Assembly (NCBI GenBank): GCA_947463975.1
Contig: CANHUW010000073.1
Coordinates: 1-7,823, forward strand
Direction: 5' to 3'
DNA length: 7,823 bases
Source of the DNA: Bacteroidota bacterium
GTDB taxonomy: Bacteria; Bacteroidota; Bacteroidia; Chitinophagales; Chitinophagaceae
Positions 1-6,725 of this stretch are shown here, piece by piece; the first letter of the stretch is position 1; every line of letters begins with the position of its first letter. The position numbers and the translations under genes were made by a program. The notes beneath the pieces were generated by a model that saw only the letters and a list, made by a program, of their open reading frames with translations, did no database searches and was not told the DNA's origin.

Positions 1-98
1 GCAACAATGACTACAGACTTTTTTAAATGATATGGAAATGCTCCCTCAATTTTCCAGCCCATCCATTTAAAATACCACCACTTTAAGAGTTGATGCAT
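1..98 (-). CDS. Probable lysophospholipid acyltransferase, N-terminal fragment (cut by window edge)
   Basis: Only the first 32 codons plus 2 nt lie in the window; the gene continues beyond position 1. Reading leftward from the ATG at 98-96, the frame is open. It starts MHQLLKWWYFKWMGWKIEG and reaches a hydrophobic strand, KKSVVIV, around residues 26-32. The 'GWK-x-x-G ... hydrophobic strand' opening resembles small Bacteroidota 1-acyl-glycerol-3-phosphate acyltransferase-like (PlsC superfamily) proteins, in which the catalytic HxxxxD motif follows directly, here just outside the window. Such enzymes transfer an acyl chain onto a lysophospholipid or related lipid at the inner membrane. The start overlaps the last 16 nt of mnmH in another frame, suggesting translational coupling in one transcript. 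An alternative start is Met13 (62-60). Family assignment rests on a short stretch, so it is moderate; existence of the gene is more certain than its function. Confidence 0.6.
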   Translation of the reverse strand, partial: MHQLLKWWYFKWMGWKIEGAFPYHLKKSVVIV

Positions 99-1114
99 GA
101 TTGTATTAGTTTTGCATTTTCAATAGGATCCACTTTAGTTGACTCTATATGAATCAGTTTTTTTTCTTTTTCATATAATTTATCATAGTAAGATAATAAA
201 ATATGAAACGCCGCTTTAATATCTTTTTCTACAATATGATTAATGGCCAATTTGGTTTCTAATCCACCTAATTTTTTTTGAATTCTATATGTAGCGGCCA
301 TTAAATCCTCGGGCTTAAAACCACCATAGCCCTGAACAATAAAATCTAATCTCGCTTCAAAAGGTATTTTAACAAAGTAGCCATCACTGCTTCTCAATAA
401 TTTAAAAAATGGTGTAGGTAACATCACTGTACCAATTCTTTGACTTTCATCTTCAATCAAAATAGTTTGATCGGCAAATGAAAAAAGCTCCATAGCCAAT
501 TTGTTTTCAAACATTTCTTGAGTAGGTTGTTTGTCTTGACCAATCGCGCCAAATGCAGAACCCTTATGAGATGCCAAGCCCTCTAAGTCAATCACAGTAT
601 GCTTTTGCTTCAATAGCTCTTTTAATATTTCTGTTTTACCAGATCCAGTATACCCTCCAATAACTTTTAAAGTATATTGTTTTTCAAATTGTTGTAATAC
701 CCAGTTTCTGTATGCTTTATAGCCACCAATAATTTGACAAACTTTGAATCCATATAAATCTAATAACCACGCAACTGCTGCGCTGCGCATGCCGCCTCTC
801 CAACAATGAACATATATTGTAGTATGTACTATTGTATTTTTTTTCTGAAAATCATTTACCCATTTTTCTACACGCTCTACCATGGGCAACATTTTGTTTC
901 CAAAAAATGGAAGTGCAATTTTAATCGCCTGCTCTCTACTTTTTTGTTTATAGGTGGTACCTACAATTGCACGTTCTTCATCATTAAAAAGAGGTAGTGA
1001 AAATGCATTCGGAATATGTGCATGTTCAAACTCGCTAGGACTTCTCACATCAATAACAATACCCGTATTGGCTACTGCAACAAAATCTTCTATCGTCAAC
1101 TTCTGAATCGCCAT
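83..1114 (-). CDS. mnmH: tRNA 2-selenouridine synthase (MnmH/SelU)
   Basis: This 343-residue protein replaces sulfur by selenium at 2-thiouridine of wobble U34 in Lys, Glu and Gln tRNAs. It uses selenophosphate, with a geranylated intermediate described for the family. An N-terminal rhodanese domain (about residues 5-145) has the IDVRSPSEFEHAHIPNA signature at 20-36 and the catalytic-loop cysteine Cys104 in HCWRGGMRS. A P-loop domain follows, with Walker A GYTGSGKT at 154-161, then the family-typical DLEGLASHKGSAFG (176-189) and EDESQRIG (221-228). Length is close to the E. coli protein (about 364). Start choice: the ATG at 1114-1112 lies 2 nt after the upstream glycosyltransferase stop, so the two are probably one transcript. 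The next gene begins inside its 3' end. Selenophosphate synthetase (selD), its usual partner, is not in the window. All key motifs are intact. Confidence 0.95.
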   Translation of the reverse strand: MAIQKLTIEDFVAVANTGIVIDVRSPSEFEHAHIPNAFSLPLFNDEERAIVGTTYKQKSREQAIKIALPFFGNKMLPMVERVEKWVNDFQKKNTIVHTTIYVHCWRGGMRSAAVAWLLDLYGFKVCQIIGGYKAYRNWVLQQFEKQYTLKVIGGYTGSGKTEILKELLKQKHTVIDLEGLASHKGSAFGAIGQDKQPTQEMFENKLAMELFSFADQTILIEDESQRIGTVMLPTPFFKLLRSSDGYFVKIPFEARLDFIVQGYGGFKPEDLMAATYRIQKKLGGLETKLAINHIVEKDIKAAFHILLSYYDKLYEKEKKLIHIESTKVDPIENAKLIQSCINS

Positions 1115-1116
1115 AC

Positions 1117-2202
1117 TTACAAAGTTAAGTCCTTGAGTTTGTCTTTTAATGTTTCTATAGAAAATGACTGAAAAGAAGGTTGTGCAAATTCCATCGAAGC
1201 AGCTTTATGAAGTGCTTCCTTTATAGTAAAATTTTCTTGACTAAAAGAAATGGCCCACCCATTGGTTTCCCACCATGTAGCGAGGTATTCTTGTTCTGTT
1301 TGTCCAGGTGTTGGAATAATGATTAATTTTTTTTGAAAAGGAATCAATTCCATCAAACTAGTATATCCTCCTCTGAAAAGGATGTATTCTGCCGATTCAA
1401 TGAGTGCTGAAAGTTGAGCACCATTGGTATGTGGATATAATTTTCCATTATTGGAAATAATAGGCTCATTGTTTCCACTGGGTCTACCAGCAACCACCGC
1501 AAATTTCATTTCACTCGCATTTCCCTGCATCCATAGTGCGTTTTCAAAAAGTGTTCTTTGAGGTTCGGGCCCGCTCACAATTCCTAAAAATTGAATGGGC
1601 TCATATGTTGTTTTTTCTATACTTGGACTTAATCTGGAAAGCGCCCCCAAATACCAAGTAGGCATGGAAGGTTTCACTGTTGGATTACTTAAAATACCCG
1701 CATAATTATAATTACCTTCTATATCTGGTATCCATAAACTGCTAAACTTTTGAATATAACGATATTGCAACCATCTTGCAATGGTATTGGTAAACTCAAG
1801 CCCTGTTTGAATATTTAATTGATGTGTAATAAATACAGAAGGAATTTTTTTATGATGGAAGCCAAAGCGATTGTCGGAAATGATGATATCAAATTGAAAT
1901 TGCTGCTGCATTTTACGCAACCAAATTCTTTCATAATAAATACTAAAAAGTATCTTGGGAATTTGTGCAATCATCTTTAGTAAGAACCATTTGCCGTCTT
2001 TACTATATTGAATTCGATAACCGGCTAATGGTAAAAAAGTAGCTCCGGGTAAGGCTTCTCTTAAAATCACTTCATGATACCCCTCACTTGCAATATAAAT
2101 TTGGTAGTCCAATTGCATCAAAGATTTAGCTAGGCGAATGCATCTGGTAGCATGACCCAATCCCCAATCCAATGGTGCAATACAAATCTTTTGCTTATTC
2201 AT
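1117..2202 (-). CDS. GT28/MurG-like glycosyltransferase of unknown substrate
   Basis: This is a 361-residue protein with the two-domain GT-B style of MurG/GT28 enzymes. The N-terminal domain opens with a beta strand and glycine-rich loop, ICIAPLDWGLGHATR (residues 6-20), like the MurG glycine-rich acceptor-side loop. A second conserved-looking patch, DIIISDNRFGF (105-115), is followed by IPSVFITHQL (120-129). The C-terminal domain carries the nucleotide-sugar-site pattern RGGYTSLMEL (277-286) and then PTPGQTEQEYLA (297-308), equivalent to the 'SRSGA-T-x-E ... P..DHQ.NA' region of MurG. No signal peptide or clear transmembrane helix is visible, so it is probably cytosolic or membrane-peripheral. 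It probably transfers a sugar from a nucleotide donor to a lipid or polysaccharide precursor; the substrate cannot be read from sequence. It is not MurG itself, since the motifs are divergent and there are no mur/fts neighbours. It leads a leftward cluster with mnmH. Confidence 0.8.
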   Translation of the reverse strand: MNKQKICIAPLDWGLGHATRCIRLAKSLMQLDYQIYIASEGYHEVILREALPGATFLPLAGYRIQYSKDGKWFLLKMIAQIPKILFSIYYERIWLRKMQQQFQFDIIISDNRFGFHHKKIPSVFITHQLNIQTGLEFTNTIARWLQYRYIQKFSSLWIPDIEGNYNYAGILSNPTVKPSMPTWYLGALSRLSPSIEKTTYEPIQFLGIVSGPEPQRTLFENALWMQGNASEMKFAVVAGRPSGNNEPIISNNGKLYPHTNGAQLSALIESAEYILFRGGYTSLMELIPFQKKLIIIPTPGQTEQEYLATWWETNGWAISFSQENFTIKEALHKAASMEFAQPSFQSFSIETLKDKLKDLTL

Positions 2203-2241
2203 AAAGCACTAATTTAGTTAATAAATGCGTGTATAAAACAC

Positions 2242-2249
2242 TAAATTTG
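2242..2249 (+). promoter_or_regulatory. Candidate Bacteroidota -7 promoter box for the DUF5690/M14 pair
   Basis: TAAATTTG matches the Bacteroidota sigma-A -7 consensus TAnnTTTG exactly and lies 15 bp before the ATG at 2265. The upstream -33 region has only TTA at 2218-2220 (21-bp spacer) instead of TTG. The implied leader is very short, about 10 nt. In AT-rich DNA such a box can occur by chance, but it is the only full match on this strand in the 62-bp intergenic region. Confidence 0.45.
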
Positions 2250-2264
2250 AAGTAAAGACGAAAG

Positions 2265-3530
2265 ATGCCAATGATCAACAAAGAAAAAGGAATTGCGCTG
2301 TATGCAGCAATGGTTGCTTTTGGCACTTATGTTTTTGTATTTGGTTTTAGAAAATCTTTTACTGTTTGTACTTTTGATGGATGGATGTTTGGTCCCATTG
2401 CGTATAAAACCGCATTGGTAATAAGTCAGATGTTGGGTTATTTATCAGCTAAGTTTTATGGCATCCGTTTTATTTCTGGACTAGAAAAAAAGAATAGATA
2501 TAAAATAATATTTCTTTTAACGGGTATTGCATGGGCGGCATGGTTTTTCTTTGCTCTTGTACCCGCTCCGTATAATGTAATTTTTTTATTTGTGAATGGA
2601 TTTCCCCTAGGAATGTTATGGGGTGTGGTATTTAGCTATGTGGAAGGAAGAAAAAGTACAGACTTTATTGGTGCGGCATTGGCTGTGAGTTTTATTTTTT
2701 CTTCTGGTTGGGTAAAATCTGTGGGAGGTTGGTTGATACAAAATTTTGCCATCTCTGAATTTTGGATACCCTTCGCCACTGGATTAGTGTTTGCTATTCC
2801 ATTAATCATTTGTGTATATGGTTTAGAAAAAGTACCACCGCCGAGTGCAGAGGATGAAGCTTTAAGAACACAACGTATTCCCATGACCGCATCAGATAGA
2901 AAACTAATTTTGAAACAGTACCTCCCTGGTATTATTGCTTTTGTAATGGTGTATTTATTTGCCACCATCTTTAGAGATATTAGAGATAATTTTTCTGCAG
3001 ATATGTGGAAAGAAATGGGTTATGCATCAAGACCAGCAGTATTTACAGAAACCGAAACGCCTATTACTATTTTAATATTGGTATTAATTGGAGCCATCGT
3101 TGCGATTAAAAATAATTTTAAAGCTTTGATGGTGGCACATGCATTTATCATCGTAGGCTTTATTATTGCTGGTATTTCTACTTATTATTTTACCCAACAA
3201 TTATTAGATCCATTTTGGTGGATGATGTTAGTAGGTTTGGGATTGTATTTAGTATATATCCCTTTTAATTCTATTTTCTTTGATCGTTTAATTGCTGCAT
3301 TTTCAATGAAAGGCAATGTGGGCTTCTTTATTTATGTTGCCGATTCGGTTGGTTATGTAGGAAGTGTAACAGTAATGCTAGTAAAAGAAGGGATGACTTT
3401 CAACATTCAATGGACCTCATTCTTTTCTCAAAGTGTAATGCTATTATCGTTTATAGGCGTGATCATCACCATGTATTCAATATTTTATTTCAATAAGAAA
3501 AACAAACTTTCATCCACTCAAACAGTTTAG
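2265..3530 (+). CDS. DUF5690 family, MFS-like 12-helix membrane protein
   Basis: This is a 421-residue polytopic inner-membrane protein. I count about twelve hydrophobic segments, near residues 10-28, 44-66, 78-98, 102-125, 134-155, 166-187, 218-236, 266-281, 286-305, 316-333, 351-373 and 386-407. A charged central loop (about 188-216, with VPPPSAEDEA) splits them six plus six, as in major facilitator transporters. The opening AAMVAFGTYVFVFGFRKSFT (14-33), then YKTALVISQMLGYLSAKFYG, resembles DUF5690, an uncharacterised MFS-related family common in Bacteroidota. FRDIRDNF (236-243), just after helix 7, is a notable charged motif probably near the membrane face. The substrate is unknown. The start at 2265 gives MPMINKEKG; the ATG at 2271 is an equally possible start. 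Only 4 nt separate its stop from the M14 peptidase gene, so they are probably co-transcribed. Family call is good; transport function is inferred from fold. Confidence 0.82.
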   Translation: MPMINKEKGIALYAAMVAFGTYVFVFGFRKSFTVCTFDGWMFGPIAYKTALVISQMLGYLSAKFYGIRFISGLEKKNRYKIIFLLTGIAWAAWFFFALVPAPYNVIFLFVNGFPLGMLWGVVFSYVEGRKSTDFIGAALAVSFIFSSGWVKSVGGWLIQNFAISEFWIPFATGLVFAIPLIICVYGLEKVPPPSAEDEALRTQRIPMTASDRKLILKQYLPGIIAFVMVYLFATIFRDIRDNFSADMWKEMGYASRPAVFTETETPITILILVLIGAIVAIKNNFKALMVAHAFIIVGFIIAGISTYYFTQQLLDPFWWMMLVGLGLYLVYIPFNSIFFDRLIAAFSMKGNVGFFIYVADSVGYVGSVTVMLVKEGMTFNIQWTSFFSQSVMLLSFIGVIITMYSIFYFNKKNKLSSTQTV

Positions 3531-3534
3531 TCAT

Positions 3535-6072
3535 ATGAAAAAACTTCCATTATTATTTAGTGCAGTATTGTTTACTTTAACAGCACTTGCACAAGAAAAT
3601 TATTTTTATCCAAATGCAGGAAAACTTAATCCAGCGATTCCTAGTCCAGCACAATTTTTGGGATACAATATTGGTGAGCAGCACACTCGTCATGAAAGAA
3701 TTGTAGAATATATTAAAGAGTTAGATAGATTATCTGATAGAGTAAGTAGTGAAATTATTGGAGAAACATTTGAGCATAGAGCACAGATAACAGCTGTCTT
3801 TACAGATCCAAAGAATCATCAAAACATTGAATCTATTAGAGAAGCACATCTAGCAGGTCAAAAAAATGGCGCAACCAAGAATGTACCATTGGTAATTCAC
3901 CTAGCTTACAACGTACATGGCAACGAACCCTCATCTAGCGAAGCGGCTATGTTAACAGCTTACTATTTAACCGCATCCGAATCTGAGGAAACAAAACAAT
4001 GGTTATCTCAAATGGTCATCACCATGGATCCTAATATTAATCCAGATGGAAGAGATAGACATACAAGTTGGGCTAATATGCACAAAGGATTTCCACCAGT
4101 GGCAGACCCTAATGATAGAGAACATAATGAAATTTGGCCAGGCGGAAGATTCAATCATTATTGGTTTGATTTAAATAGAGATTGGTATCTAGCTACTTTT
4201 CCTGAAACAAGAAATAGAATTAACTTTTTTCACAAGTGGAGACCTTATGTTCAAACAGATCACCACGAAATGGGCACCAACTCAACTTTCTATTTTGATC
4301 CGGGAGAAGAGGCAAGTAATAATCCGGTAGTACCAGGTTATTTGTACAAAAATATCTATCCAAAATTTGCAGAATATTTTACCAAGGCGGCTAACAATAT
4401 TGGCTCAATGTATTTTACAAAAGAAGCGTTTGATAAATTATATCCAGGATATGGAAGTAGCTATATCAATTTTTATGGTGGTGCAGGATTTTTGTTTGAA
4501 CAAGGAAGTAGTAGAGGTCATATACAAGAAACCACCACTATCCCCATCACATTTGCTTTCACCATAAGAAATCAGTTTACTGCATCACTCGCTACCATCA
4601 AAGCATCACTTGCAGAAAAAGACGCTTTATTAGATCTTAGAAAAAACTTTTATGAGACCGCTAAAAAGCAAGCAGAAGCATCTGTGATTAAAGGATATGT
4701 TTTTGGTGATCCTAATGATTATAATAGAACAAAAGCTTTTGTGGATGTATTACAAATTCATAGAGTAGATGTATATGAAGTGCCGAATAGTAAACAGTTT
4801 TATGTTCCTGTGGCACAAGACAATCATATCATGGTAAGAACTATTTTTGAAAACCAAATTCCATATAAGGATAGTTCTTTTTATGATGCTTCTACTTGGA
4901 GTTTAATACATGCATTTAATTTACCGTATACAGAAGTTAAAACCGCTTTTGTTGCTGGAGCTAAAATAAATGCAGCACTCAATGCAACAAAGCCTGCTGC
5001 CACAAAAAGCACCTATGCTTATATTGTAAACAATACAGATTACAATATCCATCAATTTATTTTTGATTTACAAAAACAAGGAGTTATAGTTCAAACAGCA
5101 ACCAGACCATTTAGTATACAAATTGGCTCAACAGATAAACAATTTGGTTATGGTACTATTGTGGTGTCTGTTCAACAACAAAAATTATCAAGTGAAAAAC
5201 TATATGAAATCATTCAAGCTGCAAGCAAAGACGCGAATCTAGAAGTACATAGTATTAGCACAGGCTATAGCAATGCGGGCATTGATTTAGGAAGTAATTA
5301 TGTGAGAACCTTAAAAAAGCCAGAAGCCATCATGATTATTGGTACTGGTGTTGCTGCATCAGAAGCGGGTGAAGTGTGGCACTTATTAGATCAAAGATTA
5401 AGCATGCCAATCACCAAAGCAGATGTGTTAACTTTTTCAAGAATTGATTTGACAAGGTATAATACGATGATCATGGTATCTGGTAATTATGCTTTACTAG
5501 ACAAATCAAGCGTAGATAAAATTAGAGCATGGATCCAAAATGGTAATACATTAATTACCATTAAAGGTGGAGCAGAGTGGGCCATAAAGAACGGTATTAC
5601 TAAACATAAATTAATAACTGATTCTGTTTTTAGTAGTACAAGACAATTGTATGATAGAGCTGTTGAGATAGAGGGTGCCAAAGCATTAGGTGGATCTATT
5701 TTTAAAATAGATTTAGACACAACCAATCCTATCGGTTATGGCTTTACCAATAAATATGTTTCCGTGTACAAAAATGGATTAACCTTTTTCCAAAAGAGTA
5801 CCAATCCTTATAATACAGTGGCACAATATTTAAATGAACCTGTTGTGGGTGGGTATGTTCATGCAACTACATTAAAGAAGATGCGAAACAATCCATCTAT
5901 TTTAATTGGTCAAGAGGGAATGGGTAGAGTAGTCTTGTTTGCCGATGAGCCTAATTTTAGAGGAGCATGGTATGGTACCAACAAGCTATTTTTAAATGCA
6001 TTGTTTTATGGAAGCTTAATCAATGTTCCTTCTGTGGTAGCGAATGAGCTAGCAGAAGATGCACATGAGTAA
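3535..6072 (+). CDS. Secreted M14 family zinc carboxypeptidase
   Basis: This 845-residue exported metallopeptidase has an N-terminal signal peptide: KK, a hydrophobic run, then ALAQ with probable cleavage near residues 19-20. The M14 catalytic domain spans roughly 45-365. Zinc ligands fit His128 and Glu131 in VHGNEPSSSEA, with His243 or His244 in QTDHHEMG. NPDG (169-172), then FDLNRDW (211-217, Asn214-Arg215 matching the substrate-binding Asn-Arg of carboxypeptidase A) and the probable general base Glu322 in FLFEQGSSRG complete the site. It should remove C-terminal residues from peptides in the periplasm or outside the cell; specificity cannot be read. Residues about 380-845 form a long extra region. 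Part of it (about 595-690: IMIIGTGV, then YNTMIMVSGNY and RAWIQNGNTLITIKGG) looks like a glutamine-amidotransferase-type Rossmann fold without an obvious catalytic cysteine. No C-terminal secretion-sorting domain is evident. It follows the DUF5690 gene by 4 nt. Confidence 0.9.
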   Translation: MKKLPLLFSAVLFTLTALAQENYFYPNAGKLNPAIPSPAQFLGYNIGEQHTRHERIVEYIKELDRLSDRVSSEIIGETFEHRAQITAVFTDPKNHQNIESIREAHLAGQKNGATKNVPLVIHLAYNVHGNEPSSSEAAMLTAYYLTASESEETKQWLSQMVITMDPNINPDGRDRHTSWANMHKGFPPVADPNDREHNEIWPGGRFNHYWFDLNRDWYLATFPETRNRINFFHKWRPYVQTDHHEMGTNSTFYFDPGEEASNNPVVPGYLYKNIYPKFAEYFTKAANNIGSMYFTKEAFDKLYPGYGSSYINFYGGAGFLFEQGSSRGHIQETTTIPITFAFTIRNQFTASLATIKASLAEKDALLDLRKNFYETAKKQAEASVIKGYVFGDPNDYNRTKAFVDVLQIHRVDVYEVPNSKQFYVPVAQDNHIMVRTIFENQIPYKDSSFYDASTWSLIHAFNLPYTEVKTAFVAGAKINAALNATKPAATKSTYAYIVNNTDYNIHQFIFDLQKQGVIVQTATRPFSIQIGSTDKQFGYGTIVVSVQQQKLSSEKLYEIIQAASKDANLEVHSISTGYSNAGIDLGSNYVRTLKKPEAIMIIGTGVAASEAGEVWHLLDQRLSMPITKADVLTFSRIDLTRYNTMIMVSGNYALLDKSSVDKIRAWIQNGNTLITIKGGAEWAIKNGITKHKLITDSVFSSTRQLYDRAVEIEGAKALGGSIFKIDLDTTNPIGYGFTNKYVSVYKNGLTFFQKSTNPYNTVAQYLNEPVVGGYVHATTLKKMRNNPSILIGQEGMGRVVLFADEPNFRGAWYGTNKLFLNALFYGSLINVPSVVANELAEDAHE

Positions 6073-6087
6073 ATTTATTTTTTCTCA
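6066..6087. other. Weak inverted repeat across the convergent stop codons
   Basis: TGAGTAAA (6066-6073) can pair with TTTTCTCA (6080-6087), leaving a 6-nt loop and one T-T mismatch. The repeat encloses both stop codons of the convergent M14 and msrB genes, which are only 2 nt apart. With two G-C pairs and no T-run directly after the stem on either strand, it is not a standard intrinsic terminator. It may be a weak bidirectional end or chance. Confidence 0.2.
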
Positions 6088-6599
6088 AAATCAAGGATAA
6101 CGCCGTTGATACAATAGCGTAATCCTGTAGGAGGAGGACCGTCTTCAAAAACATGGCCTAAATGCGCTTTGCATTTGCCACATTGAACTTCGGTCCTTCT
6201 CATTCCATGACTATTGTCCGGAGTATAAATAATAGAACCCTTTGCAATAGGTTCGTAGAAACTAGGCCATCCACAACCGCTATCAAATTTGGTATCGCTT
6301 TTAAATAAGGCATTCCCACAAGCTGCACAGTAATAAGTGCCTATTTCTTTAGAAGTTTCATACTTACTCGTAAAAGGACGCTCTGTTCCCTTTAGTCTTG
6401 CAATCTCATATACATCTGCTGGAAGAATTTGCTTCCATATACTATCGGGTACTACAACGCGCTCCTGTTGATTCTTTTTAAAATAAGGATTGTTCTTGTT
6501 ACTCATACTAGAGTTGATTTGAGCTGGTTTTGAATTGTTTTGTGCACATGCTATTTGAGAAAAGCAGAGCAATACAAAGACTAGTTTATACATATACAT
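6075..6599 (-). CDS. msrB: Exported peptide-methionine (R)-S-oxide reductase MsrB
   Basis: This is a 174-residue protein that reduces the R epimer of methionine sulfoxide in proteins. The MsrB domain covers about residues 52-174. It has the structural zinc pairs CAAC (Cys91, Cys94) and CGKC (Cys140, Cys143), CGWPSF (109-114, Cys109 possible resolving cysteine), HLGHVF (146-151) and the catalytic Cys163 in GLRYCING. The N-terminus is a signal sequence (KLVFVLLCFSQIACAQ), followed by a polar Asn/Lys/Ser-rich linker to about residue 50, placing the enzyme outside the cytoplasm. Processing is ambiguous: ACA-Q fits signal peptidase I, while IAC could be an imperfect lipobox with Cys18 lipidated. 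There is no MsrA fusion. The ATG at 6593 (Met3) is an alternative start and leaves more room for a leader behind the promoter box at 6610-6617. The gene converges on the M14 gene and diverges from adk. The reductant partner is not in the window. Confidence 0.93.
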   Translation of the reverse strand: MYMYKLVFVLLCFSQIACAQNNSKPAQINSSMSNKNNPYFKKNQQERVVVPDSIWKQILPADVYEIARLKGTERPFTSKYETSKEIGTYYCAACGNALFKSDTKFDSGCGWPSFYEPIAKGSIIYTPDNSHGMRRTEVQCGKCKAHLGHVFEDGPPPTGLRYCINGVILDFEKK

Positions 6600-6609
6600 A
6601 TTCTTAGTT

Positions 6610-6617
6610 CAAAAATA
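6610..6617 (-). promoter_or_regulatory. Candidate -7 promoter box for msrB
   Basis: Read leftward this is TATTTTTG, a full match to the Bacteroidota TAnnTTTG consensus. It lies 10 bp before the ATG at 6599 and 16 bp before the alternative ATG at 6593. No TTG is visible at the expected -33 spacing. The short leader favours the downstream start. It overlaps the inverted repeat at 6614-6629. Confidence 0.4.
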
Positions 6618-6629
6618 CTAACAAGTATT
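6614..6629. repeat. Perfect 6-bp inverted repeat, possible operator at the msrB promoter
   Basis: AATACT (6614-6619) and AGTATT (6624-6629) are exact reverse complements separated by AACA. The left arm overlaps four bases of the candidate -7 box for msrB, where a dimeric repressor could block transcription. No regulator gene is adjacent and no second copy is seen in the window, so the regulatory role is inference; AT-rich palindromes of this size also arise by chance. Confidence 0.35.
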
Positions 6630-6686
6630 CAGTTATTTTGTTCAGTTTTTTTAAGCAAGCATCTGTTAAAATTTACGCTAGTTCTG

Positions 6687-6694
6687 TATCTTTG
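6687..6694 (+). promoter_or_regulatory. Candidate -7 promoter box for adk
   Basis: TATCTTTG matches TAnnTTTG exactly. It is 31 bp before the adk ATG and would give a leader of about 25 nt, typical for Bacteroidota. At the -33 position there is CTG (6663-6665, 21-bp spacer), one base away from TTG. This is the best-placed promoter box in the window. The leader has no Shine-Dalgarno sequence. Confidence 0.6.
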
Positions 6695-6725
6695 TTAGCA
6701 ACAACGAATCTTTCAACTCATTAGC

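Noticed and set aside
806..997. Rightward open frame inside mnmH (63 codons)
   Set aside because: It lies wholly antisense to a well-supported gene; the product is a low-complexity Phe/Tyr/Cys-rich chain with no recognisable domain.
2209..2216. Possible -7 box (TAAATTAG, leftward) for the glycosyltransferase cluster
   Set aside because: One mismatch to TAnnTTTG and only 6 bp from the start codon, which would make the transcript nearly leaderless; no -33 element. Too weak to annotate.
2636..2968. Leftward open frame of 110 codons inside the DUF5690 gene
   Set aside because: Antisense to a clear membrane-protein gene. Long antisense frames are common opposite such sequences, and the product has no recognisable motif.
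3531..3534. Separate promoter or terminator between the DUF5690 and M14 genes
   Set aside because: The gap is 4 nt, and I saw no -7 box or stem-loop in the preceding 50 bases.
4367..4567. Rightward out-of-frame open frame inside the M14 gene
   Set aside because: Shadow of the catalytic-domain coding sequence with no independent support.
5487..5726. Leftward open frame inside the M14 gene
   Set aside because: Shadow of the C-terminal region of the peptidase with no motif or promoter.
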